Assembly: GCA_017940605.1 (NCBI GenBank)
Contig: JAGAYF010000039.1
Span: 1 to 64,000 of the forward strand
Direction: 5' to 3'
From: Bacteroidaceae bacterium
GTDB lineage: Bacteria > Bacteroidota > Bacteroidia > Bacteroidales > Bacteroidaceae
Length of the DNA stretch: 64,000 bases
Positions 33,471 through 41,505 of this stretch are shown piece by piece. Every line of letters begins with the position of its first letter. Positions within the stretch are counted from its first letter, which is position 1. A program made the translations under genes and the position numbers. Under the pieces are notes generated by a model, which saw nothing but the letters and a program-made list of their open reading frames with translations, did not search any database and was not told the DNA's origin.

Positions 33471-35399
33471 TTATAACCTTTCGCACTCCTCCAACCACAG
33501 GCTGGCATCAGCATCGCTGGGCATGCGCCAGTCGCCGCGCGGACTCAGCGAGCAACTGCCCACCTTAGGGCCGTCGGGAAGGCAGCTGCGCTTGAATTGC
33601 TGCTGGAAGAAACGGCGACAGAAGGTAGTAAGCCATTTTTTGATGGTCGCCTTGTCGTATTTGTCCTTGAACGCAACCTGGGAAAGGAAGAATACCTTGG
33701 CCGGTGCAAAGCCAAAGCGCAGGAAGTAGTACAGGAAGAAATCGTGCAACTCGTATGGACCGACCAAGTCTTCAGTCTTCTGCGCAATGTTGCCTTCTGA
33801 ATCGGCCGGAACAAGCTCCGGACTGATGGGCGTCGCGGCTATGTCGAGCAAAGTCGCGCGGCAGACGCCTTCCGGCATTTGATGTGCCGACCAAACGACG
33901 AGATGGCGGACCAAAGTCTTGGGTACGGAGGCGTTGACACCGTACATGGACATGTGGTCGCCGTTATAGGTGGCCCAGCCCAAGGCCAGTTCGCTCAAGT
34001 CGCCTGTCCCGACAACGATTCCGCCGCATTGGTTGGCCACGTCCATAAGAACCTGCGTCCGCTCGCGGGCCTGTGAATTTTCGTAGGTCACATCGTGCAC
34101 GGAAGCCGCGTGTCCAATGTCGCGGAAGTGCTGCAAGCAGGCTTCCTTGATGTTAATTTCGCATATCGTCACGCCCAATTCCTCCATCAGGCGGATAGCG
34201 TTGTTGTATGTGCGGTCAGTCGTCCCGAATCCAGGCATCGTGATACCCTGGATACCCTTCCGTTCCATTCCCAGGCGGTCAAACGTCCTTACTGCCACGA
34301 GCAATGCCAACGTTGAATCCAATCCGCCGCTTATTCCCACGACGGCGGTCTTGCTGTGCGTGTGCAGCATGCGCTTGGCCAAGCCTTCCACCTGTATGTT
34401 GAAGATTTCCTCACAGCGCTCGCCGAGAGCTGGGCCGCTGGGCACAAAAGGATGTGCATCCACCGCGCGAGCCAGGGTTGACAAGCCGGAACGGGCCGCC
34501 GATGCCCATTGCACCACCTCATAATCCGCATTCCGCTGGCACTGGACCGCACTGGACGAAAACGTTGTATTGACTCGGCGCTCCGAACGCAGGCGCTCCA
34601 CGTCAATCTCGCTCACAACCAATTGTTCATCCAAGGAAAAGCGATCAGCCTCGGCCAGCAGATGCCCGTCTTCATACACAAATGCCTTGCCACTGAAGAC
34701 AACGTCCTGCGTACTCTCGCCAAAACCACAGCCACTAAACACATAGCCGCACAGACAACGGGCACTTTGCTGGCTGAGCAGCTTTTTCAGGTATTCGTGC
34801 TTGCCAACGGCATCGTTGTCCGCGCTGAGATTAAATATTACGTCCGCTCCCTGCAAGCACAACTGGCTGCTGGGCGGAATTGGGGCCCAAACATCCTCGC
34901 ACACCTCGACTCCGAAAGTAAAGTCGCCCTGAAACAGGACCTTGTTGCCCAACCGCGTCCGCTGCCCACAGAGAAGGATGTCCTCGCAGGGCACATCCAA
35001 CCCGGGAGCGAACCAACGCATTTCGTAGAACTCCCTATAGTTGGGCAAGTAGCTTTTAGGCACGACAGCCAACAACCGTCCGCCCTGCAACACGGCCGCA
35101 CAGTTGAGCAATTTGCCCCTGTGGGCCACGGGCAGGCCCACGATGGCCACCGTGGGGAGTTCCCGCGTATTCTCCAGCAGGATTCCCAACTGCCGCTCGG
35201 CCTCATCCAGCAGCGATTGCTGGCCGAACAAGTCCTGACAGGTGTAGGCGGTCAGGGACAATTCGGGAAAGCATACGATTTCCGCCTCCTGCTCCGCCGC
35301 CTTGCGGACAAGGTTCTCTATTTGCTGTCTATTGTACTGGCAGTTGCCCACCCTGACATGCGGAATGGCACTGGCCACCTTGACAAAGCCGTATTGCAT
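33471..35399 (-). CDS. nadE: Glutamine-hydrolysing NAD+ synthase
   Basis: The 642-residue enzyme makes NAD+ from deamido-NAD+ with glutamine as nitrogen donor. The N-terminal nitrilase domain shows its triad: Glu in CFPELSLTAY (near 45), Lys in HRGKLLN (near 112), Cys in GVEVCEDVW (near 170). The synthetase domain has the P-loop GISGGLDSTLAL near residue 356 and the GTGDLSELALGW loop. Length and domain order match the two-domain bacterial form. It is in the minus-strand operon, 18 bp after the nucleoside kinase gene. Confidence 0.96.
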   Translation of the reverse strand: MQYGFVKVASAIPHVRVGNCQYNRQQIENLVRKAAEQEAEIVCFPELSLTAYTCQDLFGQQSLLDEAERQLGILLENTRELPTVAIVGLPVAHRGKLLNCAAVLQGGRLLAVVPKSYLPNYREFYEMRWFAPGLDVPCEDILLCGQRTRLGNKVLFQGDFTFGVEVCEDVWAPIPPSSQLCLQGADVIFNLSADNDAVGKHEYLKKLLSQQSARCLCGYVFSGCGFGESTQDVVFSGKAFVYEDGHLLAEADRFSLDEQLVVSEIDVERLRSERRVNTTFSSSAVQCQRNADYEVVQWASAARSGLSTLARAVDAHPFVPSGPALGERCEEIFNIQVEGLAKRMLHTHSKTAVVGISGGLDSTLALLVAVRTFDRLGMERKGIQGITMPGFGTTDRTYNNAIRLMEELGVTICEINIKEACLQHFRDIGHAASVHDVTYENSQARERTQVLMDVANQCGGIVVGTGDLSELALGWATYNGDHMSMYGVNASVPKTLVRHLVVWSAHQMPEGVCRATLLDIAATPISPELVPADSEGNIAQKTEDLVGPYELHDFFLYYFLRFGFAPAKVFFLSQVAFKDKYDKATIKKWLTTFCRRFFQQQFKRSCLPDGPKVGSCSLSPRGDWRMPSDADASLWLEECERL

Positions 35400-35417
35400 G
35401 GATTCTCCGGGTTATGA

Positions 35418-37091
35418 TTAATAATGGAACGTGCTGCCGCCCAGGAATTCGCGCAGCAGCGACGTGGGAGGCAGGCCTTCCGTTCTGATGGGTTGTATAT
35501 AATTCAGGAATTTGCGCAAGCGATAGGCCTCGCTGTACTCAGGGGCGCATTCGGGCACGCGTTCCAACAGCGGCAGGGCCTGCGTGCGCAGCCCAGCCAG
35601 CTCAAACAGCAACGCCGAGTTGAACATCACGTCGGCCTCCTCCTGATAGGGCACGATCCACTTCCTTTCGCCGGCCAACACCTTGGGCCAGCGGCTGATG
35701 GTATCCTCAGCGGTATAGTTGCGGTACTTAAAATCCCTCACGATGCGGCGCAAGAGTCGGTTGTCGCTGGTCGGGATGAAATTGTGCGAATCCAACTGTA
35801 TCGTCGTCAGGGCCGAAACGAACACCTTGTACTTTTTCTCGTCGGGAATGGCTGCCGTCAGCTCGGGGTTCAGCCCATGTATGCCCTCCATCACGATAAC
35901 GGTGTGCTCGTCTATCTTCAATCGGTTATGGCTGGACACGCTTTTTCCCGTCGTGAAGTCATACTTGGGCAATTCCACCTCTTCGCCGTTCATCAGGGCG
36001 TTCAGATCGGACTGCAGGCGGGCAATGTCGAGGGCGTACAGGGATTCAAAATCATAGTCACCGCTCTCATCGCGCGGCGTCTTGTCGCGGTCCACGAAAT
36101 AGTCGTCCATCGCTATGGCTACGGGCTTGATGCCAGCCGCCATCAGCTGTACGCTCAGGCGCTTGCTGAACGTAGTCTTGCCGCTCGAGGACGGACCGGC
36201 TATCAGCACCAGCTTCACGCCGCCGCGCGCCTCAATGTCCTCGGCGATATTGGCAATTTTCTTTTCCTGCAGGGCCTCGGCCACATTGATGACGCTGTTC
36301 GTCAAGGTTTTCTGCCCGCTCACCACATTGAGCTCGCCCACGTTTTTCACGCCCAGGATTCTGTGCCAACGCTTGTGCTCCTTAATGACATCGAGCATCT
36401 TTTCCTGCTTCACGAACGGCAGTAACGCCTCCGGATTCCGTGGATCGGGAATGCGCAGCAGGAGTCCGTCGGCCATGGCCATGACGTCAAAAATTTCCAG
36501 GCTGCCCGTGCTGGGCATCAGCGCGCCGTAGTAGTAATCGGGTTCGCCCTCCAGCGTATAGTAGGTTGTATAGAGCGTCCCTATGCTTTCCAGCAACCGC
36601 GCCTTGCTGGTCAGGTCGCGCTGGCGGAACAGGTCAATGGCATCCTGCGTGTGCGTGTGTACTTTTATGAAGGGAAGGTCGGCATCAATGATTTCCTTCA
36701 TGCGCCGCTTCACTGCCTGCGCCACTTCGTCGTCCACGGGACGGTCCAGCCTCCGCACTTCGCAATACAGCCCGTTCGATATGGGGGCCTCAATGAAGAT
36801 GGCGGTTCCCGGGTAGACGTCCTTGATGGCCTTGCTCATGACAAAGAGCAGCGACCTGACGTAGGTGTACAGTCCCACGACGGAAGATATGCCCAGGAAC
36901 TCCACGTCCTTGTTGCTGTAGAGCTCATATTCCAGCCCCTCCAGCACGTTGTTCACCTTGGCGCTCGTTATCAGGCCCAGGCCCTGCGGTTTTATCAGCC
37001 GGGCCGCCTCCTGCAGCGTGCTGCCGGCAGGAATCCTGACGGTTTCGCCCGTATTGACGCAGTATACAGCTATCTCCTTCATACGGCGCAC
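35418..37091 (-). CDS. Nucleoside (uridine-type) kinase with N-terminal TGS/SAD-like domains
   Basis: The 557-residue protein opens with a TGS-like ubiquitin fold (VNTGETVRIPAGSTLQEAA) and a region like the second additional domain of threonyl-tRNA synthetase (residues about 70-250), followed by a phosphoribulokinase/uridine kinase domain. The kinase P-loop GPSSSGKTTFSKRL lies near residue 302 and the VIVMEGIHGLN strand near 395. Members are called nucleoside kinases in Bacteroidetes and Firmicutes. Two ATG codons (37091 and 37082) could serve as start. It follows the OmpH-like gene by 3 bp. Confidence 0.88.
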   Translation of the reverse strand: MRRMKEIAVYCVNTGETVRIPAGSTLQEAARLIKPQGLGLITSAKVNNVLEGLEYELYSNKDVEFLGISSVVGLYTYVRSLLFVMSKAIKDVYPGTAIFIEAPISNGLYCEVRRLDRPVDDEVAQAVKRRMKEIIDADLPFIKVHTHTQDAIDLFRQRDLTSKARLLESIGTLYTTYYTLEGEPDYYYGALMPSTGSLEIFDVMAMADGLLLRIPDPRNPEALLPFVKQEKMLDVIKEHKRWHRILGVKNVGELNVVSGQKTLTNSVINVAEALQEKKIANIAEDIEARGGVKLVLIAGPSSSGKTTFSKRLSVQLMAAGIKPVAIAMDDYFVDRDKTPRDESGDYDFESLYALDIARLQSDLNALMNGEEVELPKYDFTTGKSVSSHNRLKIDEHTVIVMEGIHGLNPELTAAIPDEKKYKVFVSALTTIQLDSHNFIPTSDNRLLRRIVRDFKYRNYTAEDTISRWPKVLAGERKWIVPYQEEADVMFNSALLFELAGLRTQALPLLERVPECAPEYSEAYRLRKFLNYIQPIRTEGLPPTSLLREFLGGSTFHY

Positions 37092-37094
37092 CTG

Positions 37095-37697
37095 TTATTT
37101 GTCGTCTTTCTTGGTCGATTTATAGCGTTTGTTCAGGCCCTTTATCACGTCCTCCGTGATGTCCAGCGCGGGGTCGGCCAGCAGGATGTTGTCGCCGCTC
37201 TTGCTGAGGATGTAGGCATAGCCACGGTCCTTGTTATAGCTTTTCAGGAAATTCTGGATGGAGTCGTGCAGGGCCTGGTTGTACTCATCTTGCTCCTTCT
37301 GGTACTTAGCCCCCAGGCTTTCCTGCAGGTTCTGCAGGCGCACCTGCTCCTTCTGCAACTCCTGCTGCTTGGCCATGGCCTGGTCCTGGGTCAGCTTGCC
37401 CTGCTGGATGTCATTCTGAAACTGGGCCGCCTTCTTCTGCAAGGCCAGGCCCTGGTTGTTCAGCGTGCTCTGGATGGTCTCCATCTTCTTCTTCAGGATG
37501 TCGGCATATTCCTTGGCAAAGGTGTACGTCGTCATGATGGAGTCAACCTCGACAAAGGCTATCTTCAATTCATTCTTCTCGGCAGTTTGCTCGCCGCCGT
37601 TCACCGACTTGTCAGATGCCTGCTGCTGGCATCCTGTGGTAGTCAAAACAGCCGTTGCCATGAACAGGCAACCAGCCAAAATGTGCATTTTTTTCAT
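37095..37697 (-). CDS. OmpH/Skp-like lipoprotein
   Basis: The 200-residue protein has a lipoprotein signal ending LTTTGC and a long helical coiled coil (about residues 60-160, with repeated Gln/Lys/Leu heptads) flanked by short strands (KIAFVEVDSIM, YAYILSKSGDNIL), the layout of the Skp chaperone. Skp escorts outer membrane proteins across the periplasm; the lipid anchor suggests a membrane-tethered version. It is 26 bp after the small Cys-containing membrane protein and 3 bp before the kinase gene. Confidence 0.88.
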   Translation of the reverse strand: MKKMHILAGCLFMATAVLTTTGCQQQASDKSVNGGEQTAEKNELKIAFVEVDSIMTTYTFAKEYADILKKKMETIQSTLNNQGLALQKKAAQFQNDIQQGKLTQDQAMAKQQELQKEQVRLQNLQESLGAKYQKEQDEYNQALHDSIQNFLKSYNKDRGYAYILSKSGDNILLADPALDITEDVIKGLNKRYKSTKKDDK

Positions 37698-37723
37698 TGG
37701 TTTGTATATGATTTTACTTGATT

Positions 37724-37939
37724 TTATTCTTTCTTGCCATGTTCCCCAATGCGGAATACCGGCTGCCGCCGCGCATCGGCGTCCTGCTTGCGCGGACAGC
37801 TGATGCCCCGCTGGCGCAGGGCCGCCACGTCGTCCACGTCGTGCAGTTCAAAGCGCCCCCTTCCGCACAGGCTTTTCACAGCCAGCAGGCCCATGCAGAG
37901 GGCCAGTACGGCCAGCGCAGATACAAGTGCAACCAGCAT
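37724..37939 (-). CDS. Small single-pass membrane protein with two Cys, first gene of the operon
   Basis: The 71-residue product has one N-terminal membrane helix (LVALVSALAVLALCMGLLAV) and a short soluble tail with the phrase FELHDVDDVAALRQRGISC. Similar small proteins with an RGI-x-C tail near an N-terminal helix recur in Bacteroidetes, in my recollection, but have no assigned function. The tail Cys near residue 48 and one at about 25 could bind metal or form a disulfide. An exact TAnnTTTG box lies 21 bp upstream, so it leads the operon with ompH-like, kinase, nadE and batD-like genes. Confidence 0.65.
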   Translation of the reverse strand: MLVALVSALAVLALCMGLLAVKSLCGRGRFELHDVDDVAALRQRGISCPRKQDADARRQPVFRIGEHGKKE

Positions 37940-37959
37940 TTCGTCAGTTATTTGGGGTA

Positions 37960-37967
37960 CAAAAATA
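37960..37967 (-). promoter_or_regulatory. -7 box TATTTTTG for the five-gene operon
   Basis: Exact consensus match on the minus strand, 21 bp before the ATG at 37939. No other clear box lies between this and the end of the operon at 32900. Confidence 0.65.
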
Positions 37968-38140
37968 AATCAATTGCCGCAATAGTATTCCGTATGGCAT
38001 GTTAATAAATGGTAATTGCACTCCCATTTCTGCTTTTACCGTCCCGTCGGGACAGGACCTCCCCATCGGCCCGGCCACCCTGCCACAGGGCCGTCCGCAA
38101 CAACATGGCGGCCCTTCCTGCGACCTAACGGCAACAGGGA

Positions 38141-38218
38141 AAGGCGCAAAAAACCGGCGGACAAGGCGTGAAATCCTCACGGACAAGGCGTAGGAAATTT
38201 CATGCGGGGCGTAAAAAA
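38141..38218 (+). repeat. Ladder repeat copy F (canonical, 22/22/21 bp spacing)
   Basis: Units begin at 38143 (GGCGCAAAAA), 38165 (GGCGTGAAAT), 38187 (GGCGTAGGAAATTTC, distinct unit) and 38208 (GGCGTAAAAAACG). It lies in the gap between the five-gene operon and the TPR gene. Upstream (about 38080) it shares CGGCCACCCTGC with copy E. Confidence 0.85.
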
Positions 38219-38230
38219 CGCCTTACAGGC

Positions 38231-38260
38231 ATCTGTTTCACATTCTATTGAAACACAGAT
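38231..38260. repeat. Inverted repeat ATCTGTTTCA / TGAAACACAGAT
   Basis: The two arms pair with one 2-base bulge around an 8-nt spacer. It sits between ladder copy F and the terminator of the TPR gene. It could be a second hairpin or a binding site; I cannot tell. Confidence 0.45.
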
Positions 38261-38264
38261 AAAA

Positions 38265-38303
38265 AGCAGCCCCGTTTCCAAAGAAAGAAAACGGGGTGAT
38301 TGC
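38265..38303 (-). terminator. Terminator after the CocE-TPR operon
   Basis: On the minus strand CCCCGTTT pairs with AAACGGGG (arms at 38270-38277 and 38289-38296), extended by AAGCA/TGCTT outside an internal loop, and is followed by a T run. Confidence 0.75.
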
Positions 38304-38350
38304 TTCCTTGCGCAAGCCGGCATCCGCCCATGAGCCTGTACCTGGATATA

Positions 38351-39388
38351 TCAGAAACCAAAGGGGTTCAATGTCTTATAGTGGCGGTTCATGTCGTCCT
38401 CGACGGTCTCGGGAGTCGTGTCCGTCTCGGCCGGCAGGTCCTCCAGCTCGGCCTCGTCGGCCCGGGCCTCCTGCTCATTGCCCAACTGCCGCCACACTTG
38501 GGCGCGCAGCCGATAGGCTTCGGCAAAATCGGGCTGCATCTCCAGGGCATTGCTGAGGGCTGTGCGTGCCTGCTCATATTTTTCGGCCTGCATGTACAAC
38601 TGTGCCATGCGCAGCGTGGCCTCGCGGCTGAAGGGGTTGGCCTCGAGCATGGCGGCATAGCTCTCCAGCGCACCGTCGGCATTGCCCTGCGCCTCACGCA
38701 TCTTCCCTTGCAGCAGGTAGGTCTCCTCAGTGGCCTCGCCGGCAGCCGCCAACTGCTGCAGGTCGGCCTCGGCCTGCTGGACCTGGCCCATTGCAAAGTA
38801 GGAATCGGCGCGCAACTGCAGCAGGCGCACATATCGGTCGCCCTGGCCTATCAGTTGGGTGAGTCCCTCCACCGCCTGGGCGTGGTTGCCCATGCCGCGC
38901 TGGGCACGGCACAGCAGGTACAGGGCTATCGCGTCGTCGGGCTGCAACTCCACGGCCTGCCGCGCGTGGTGCTCCATCTTCTGCCACTCGGCGGCCTGTT
39001 CGCACGCCTCGGCCATAGCCGCATGCAGCTGCGCCCTGTCGGGATGAGCCTGCAAGAGTTTCTCCAACAGTGGCAGGGCCTGCCTACCCGCCCCCTGGCG
39101 CACGTAAGCCTCGGCCAGGTGGGCGCATGTGGCCTCGTCGTCCTCATACTGGAGGGCGGTCTCCAGGCATTTCACGGCATAGGAGAACTGTCCCACCTGC
39201 ATGGCCCGCAATCCGTCGTCGCGCAGGGTCTCAAACTTGTAGATGCGCTCGTGTTCCTCGGCCGACATTTCCTCGGGTTCGGCAACGGCCTGCCCTGCCT
39301 GGGGTTGCTGTCCCTCGGGTGCGGCAGCCGCCTCCGAAGGTGGGGTTTCGGGCGACGATGCGCCAAATATCTTCTTGAAAAATCCCAT
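38351..39388 (-). CDS. Tetratricopeptide repeat protein, cytoplasmic
   Basis: The 345-residue protein has an acidic, low-complexity N-terminus (SSPETPPSEAAAAPEGQQ) and then about six TPR units from residue 60 onward (examples: FSYAVKCLETALQYEDDEAT, GRQALPLLEKLLQAHPDRA, QAVEGLTQLIGQGDRY, NADGALESYAAMLEANPFS, YEQARTALSNALEMQPDFA). TPRs form protein-binding superhelices. No signal peptide is seen. It follows the CocE-like hydrolase gene by 9 bp and shares its transcript. Confidence 0.82.
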   Translation of the reverse strand: MGFFKKIFGASSPETPPSEAAAAPEGQQPQAGQAVAEPEEMSAEEHERIYKFETLRDDGLRAMQVGQFSYAVKCLETALQYEDDEATCAHLAEAYVRQGAGRQALPLLEKLLQAHPDRAQLHAAMAEACEQAAEWQKMEHHARQAVELQPDDAIALYLLCRAQRGMGNHAQAVEGLTQLIGQGDRYVRLLQLRADSYFAMGQVQQAEADLQQLAAAGEATEETYLLQGKMREAQGNADGALESYAAMLEANPFSREATLRMAQLYMQAEKYEQARTALSNALEMQPDFAEAYRLRAQVWRQLGNEQEARADEAELEDLPAETDTTPETVEDDMNRHYKTLNPFGF

Positions 39389-39397
39389 GTTAATCTG

Positions 39398-41350
39398 TTA
39401 TTTTAAGGTTGATGGTTCGTATTGCTGCATGGTGATGCTCGATGCCGCCCCTGCCTGGTGGAACAGGCTGACCTGGCAATCGCGGAAGTCGGCCTCGGAG
39501 CACGTATAGGGGTCGACAAACTGCTGCGGGTTCATGTCGGACAGGGGAAACCAGCTGCTCTGTATCTGCACGCCGATGCGGTGGCCCTTTCGGAACGTGT
39601 GGGCAATGCGCTGCATGGAGAAGCTGACCTGCGTCACCTCGCCCGGGCGGAATGGCCGACCCTGGCTGAAACCCGAGCGGTAGCGGCCGCGCATAATGTC
39701 CATCCTGACGGGCAATTGGTAGCCATTCAGCTGATATCCCTTGGCACGGTCGCACGCAGGGGCGTTCCTGTGATAGTCATCAGGGTATATGTCAAGCACT
39801 TTCACGACAAAATCGGCATCGGTGGTGCTGACAGCCACGCGCAAGTCGGCCTGAATGTCTCCCATAAAGGTCATATCCTCGCTGAGAGGGGCGGTCTGGA
39901 ATGTCAGAACGTCGGGCCGGCGGCCGGCAAAGCGTTGGTCGGCCGTCATATAGGAGGCAGGACGGCCGTAGAGCGGACCGTCCATGAAGGGAACGGGCTT
40001 TTCGTGGTGCGAAACGTATTGGGAGCACGATTGGGCGGCCTGGGGCGACCGCAAGTCCAGCCGACCGCCTGCATGCAGGTACAACGTACAGGGTTTCAGC
40101 CCGCGGGAGGGCCACTGGCCCAAGTGCAGCCATCGGTTCTGCCCCGTCAGGAAGACATGCACGCGCTCCAGGGCCGGCTGTTCCGCATGCGTCTTCCTTT
40201 TTTCCTGTGCGCTTTTTTTCTTTCCTGGCCCATACTTATTTAAATAGGTATCCAGAAACACAAACTCGAGGGAATCCTGGTAATACAGGGCCTGATCCTG
40301 GTCTCCGAAGGCGTAGTCGCCCAGGTAGTTGCGTCCGGCGGAATTCCAGCCCCCGTGTTGCCACGGCCCTAGCGTGAGGAAAATCTCGCTTTCGGGGTTC
40401 TGTTGTACAAGTGCCTCGTACAATTGGCACGTGCCGTAGAAATCTTCGGCATCCCACAAGCCGCCGACAACCATCACGGCGGCCCGTATGTCCCTGCATC
40501 GGTTGCGGTAATCGCGCGCCTGCCACCAGGCATCCTCGTCGGGATGGGCGGCCATTTCATCCCAGAAAGGGACTTCGTGGGCCAGCAGGGCGGTCAGGTT
40601 GGCCAAGGTCTTGTGCTGCAAGTAAAAGGAATATTCGTCGCCGTCAATGAAACTGGGGGCTTTGGGCTCTTTCTGCGCCGGTCCTGGCCGGACACGGCAG
40701 TGGCGGTTGGTGAATCCGAATGCGTCGCGCAGGAAAAAAGCGCCGTTGCGGTGGAAATCGTCGCCGCGAAACCAGCTAAGGATAGGGGCTTGCGGCACGG
40801 CGGCCTTGATGGACGGGTGGCCGCTCAGCAATCCCTGCATGGCGTAGAATCCTGCATAGGAACTGCCCAGCAATCCCAGGCATCCGTTGTTTTCAGGCAC
40901 GTGGTTCATCAGCCATTCGGCCGTATCGTAGGTATCCGTGGCTTCATCAAACTCCTTTGCCCCGTGCTTTGGTGGCAACAAGGGGCGAATGTCCACGAAC
41001 TGGCCCTCGCTCAGCCCCTTTCCGCGCACATCCTGAAAAACTACCGTGTATCCGTTCTCCACAAACCGATGCCAGTTTTTCCAAAGGGAGCTTTCCCAAT
41101 TCTCCTGCCCGTAGGCGCACCCGTATGGCGTGCGCCGCAGCAGGACGGGCCGCTTTCCGTTGGGTTGGCGGGGCGTATAGACCGCCGTATAGAGCTTTAC
41201 TCCGTCGCGCATCGCCACCATTGCTTCCTTTTTCTGGTAGTGCGACTGCACCCACGCCTTGTCCACTGTCTCATGGGCCGCAGCAGCCCCCCCTTGTACG
41301 CACAGAAGCAGCAGAAAGGGGAGACAGATTTTCCTCATGTGCTTTTTCAT
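39398..41350 (-). CDS. Exported CocE/NonD-family serine hydrolase (S15-type X-Pro dipeptidyl peptidase fold)
   Basis: The 650-residue protein has a signal peptide (KICLPFLLLLCVQGGAAA) and the S15/CocE alpha/beta-hydrolase fold. The nucleophile elbow is GSSYAGF (Ser near residue 166), the acid is probably in LWDAEDFYG (near 298), and the His in GPWQHGGW (near 332). The C-terminal 200 residues form the jelly-roll PepX_C domain (SFSMQRIAHTFRKGHRIGVQI). The family includes cocaine esterase, glutaryl-acylase and X-Pro dipeptidyl peptidase; the substrate is unknown. It is the first gene of a two-gene operon with a TPR protein. Confidence 0.88.
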   Translation of the reverse strand: MKKHMRKICLPFLLLLCVQGGAAAAHETVDKAWVQSHYQKKEAMVAMRDGVKLYTAVYTPRQPNGKRPVLLRRTPYGCAYGQENWESSLWKNWHRFVENGYTVVFQDVRGKGLSEGQFVDIRPLLPPKHGAKEFDEATDTYDTAEWLMNHVPENNGCLGLLGSSYAGFYAMQGLLSGHPSIKAAVPQAPILSWFRGDDFHRNGAFFLRDAFGFTNRHCRVRPGPAQKEPKAPSFIDGDEYSFYLQHKTLANLTALLAHEVPFWDEMAAHPDEDAWWQARDYRNRCRDIRAAVMVVGGLWDAEDFYGTCQLYEALVQQNPESEIFLTLGPWQHGGWNSAGRNYLGDYAFGDQDQALYYQDSLEFVFLDTYLNKYGPGKKKSAQEKRKTHAEQPALERVHVFLTGQNRWLHLGQWPSRGLKPCTLYLHAGGRLDLRSPQAAQSCSQYVSHHEKPVPFMDGPLYGRPASYMTADQRFAGRRPDVLTFQTAPLSEDMTFMGDIQADLRVAVSTTDADFVVKVLDIYPDDYHRNAPACDRAKGYQLNGYQLPVRMDIMRGRYRSGFSQGRPFRPGEVTQVSFSMQRIAHTFRKGHRIGVQIQSSWFPLSDMNPQQFVDPYTCSEADFRDCQVSLFHQAGAASSITMQQYEPSTLK

Positions 41351-41369
41351 CGGTTTATCGTCAATTTCA

Positions 41370-41382
41370 GGACAACTTGTCC
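41370..41382. promoter_or_regulatory. Perfect palindrome GGACAACTTGTCC downstream of the CocE promoter
   Basis: GGACAA and TTGTCC mirror each other around one base. It lies between the -7 box (41394-41401) and the cocE-like ATG at 41350, about where a repressor would block early transcription. No regulator gene is nearby. Confidence 0.4.
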
Positions 41383-41393
41383 CTAACGGAAAG

Positions 41394-41401
41394 CAAATTT
41401 A
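41394..41401 (-). promoter_or_regulatory. -7 box TAAATTTG for the CocE-TPR operon
   Basis: Exact consensus match on the minus strand, 43 bp before the ATG at 41350. Confidence 0.6.
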
Positions 41402-41465
41402 TCAAATTCGGGTGAAAGTCCGCCTTTTTCATTTCGCTTTTCTCCGTTTTTTCCAAAAATTACCG

Positions 41466-41473
41466 TAACTTTG
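41466..41473 (+). promoter_or_regulatory. -7 box TAACTTTG for the nucleoside hydrolase pair
   Basis: Exact consensus match, 32 bp before the ATG at 41506. The second hydrolase gene has no clear box of its own. Confidence 0.65.
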
Positions 41474-41505
41474 CGAAGTATTCAGCCAATTAAAACAATT
41501 ATAAT

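Noticed and set aside
33443..33514. Upstream extension of the BatD-like gene
   Set aside because: It would overlap nadE and precede the signal peptide with unrelated residues.
38141..38218. Ladder repeat considered as a CRISPR array
   Set aside because: Units are only about 10 bp and the whole step is 22 bp, too short for repeat plus spacer, and the same arrangement recurs at eight places. No cas genes are present.
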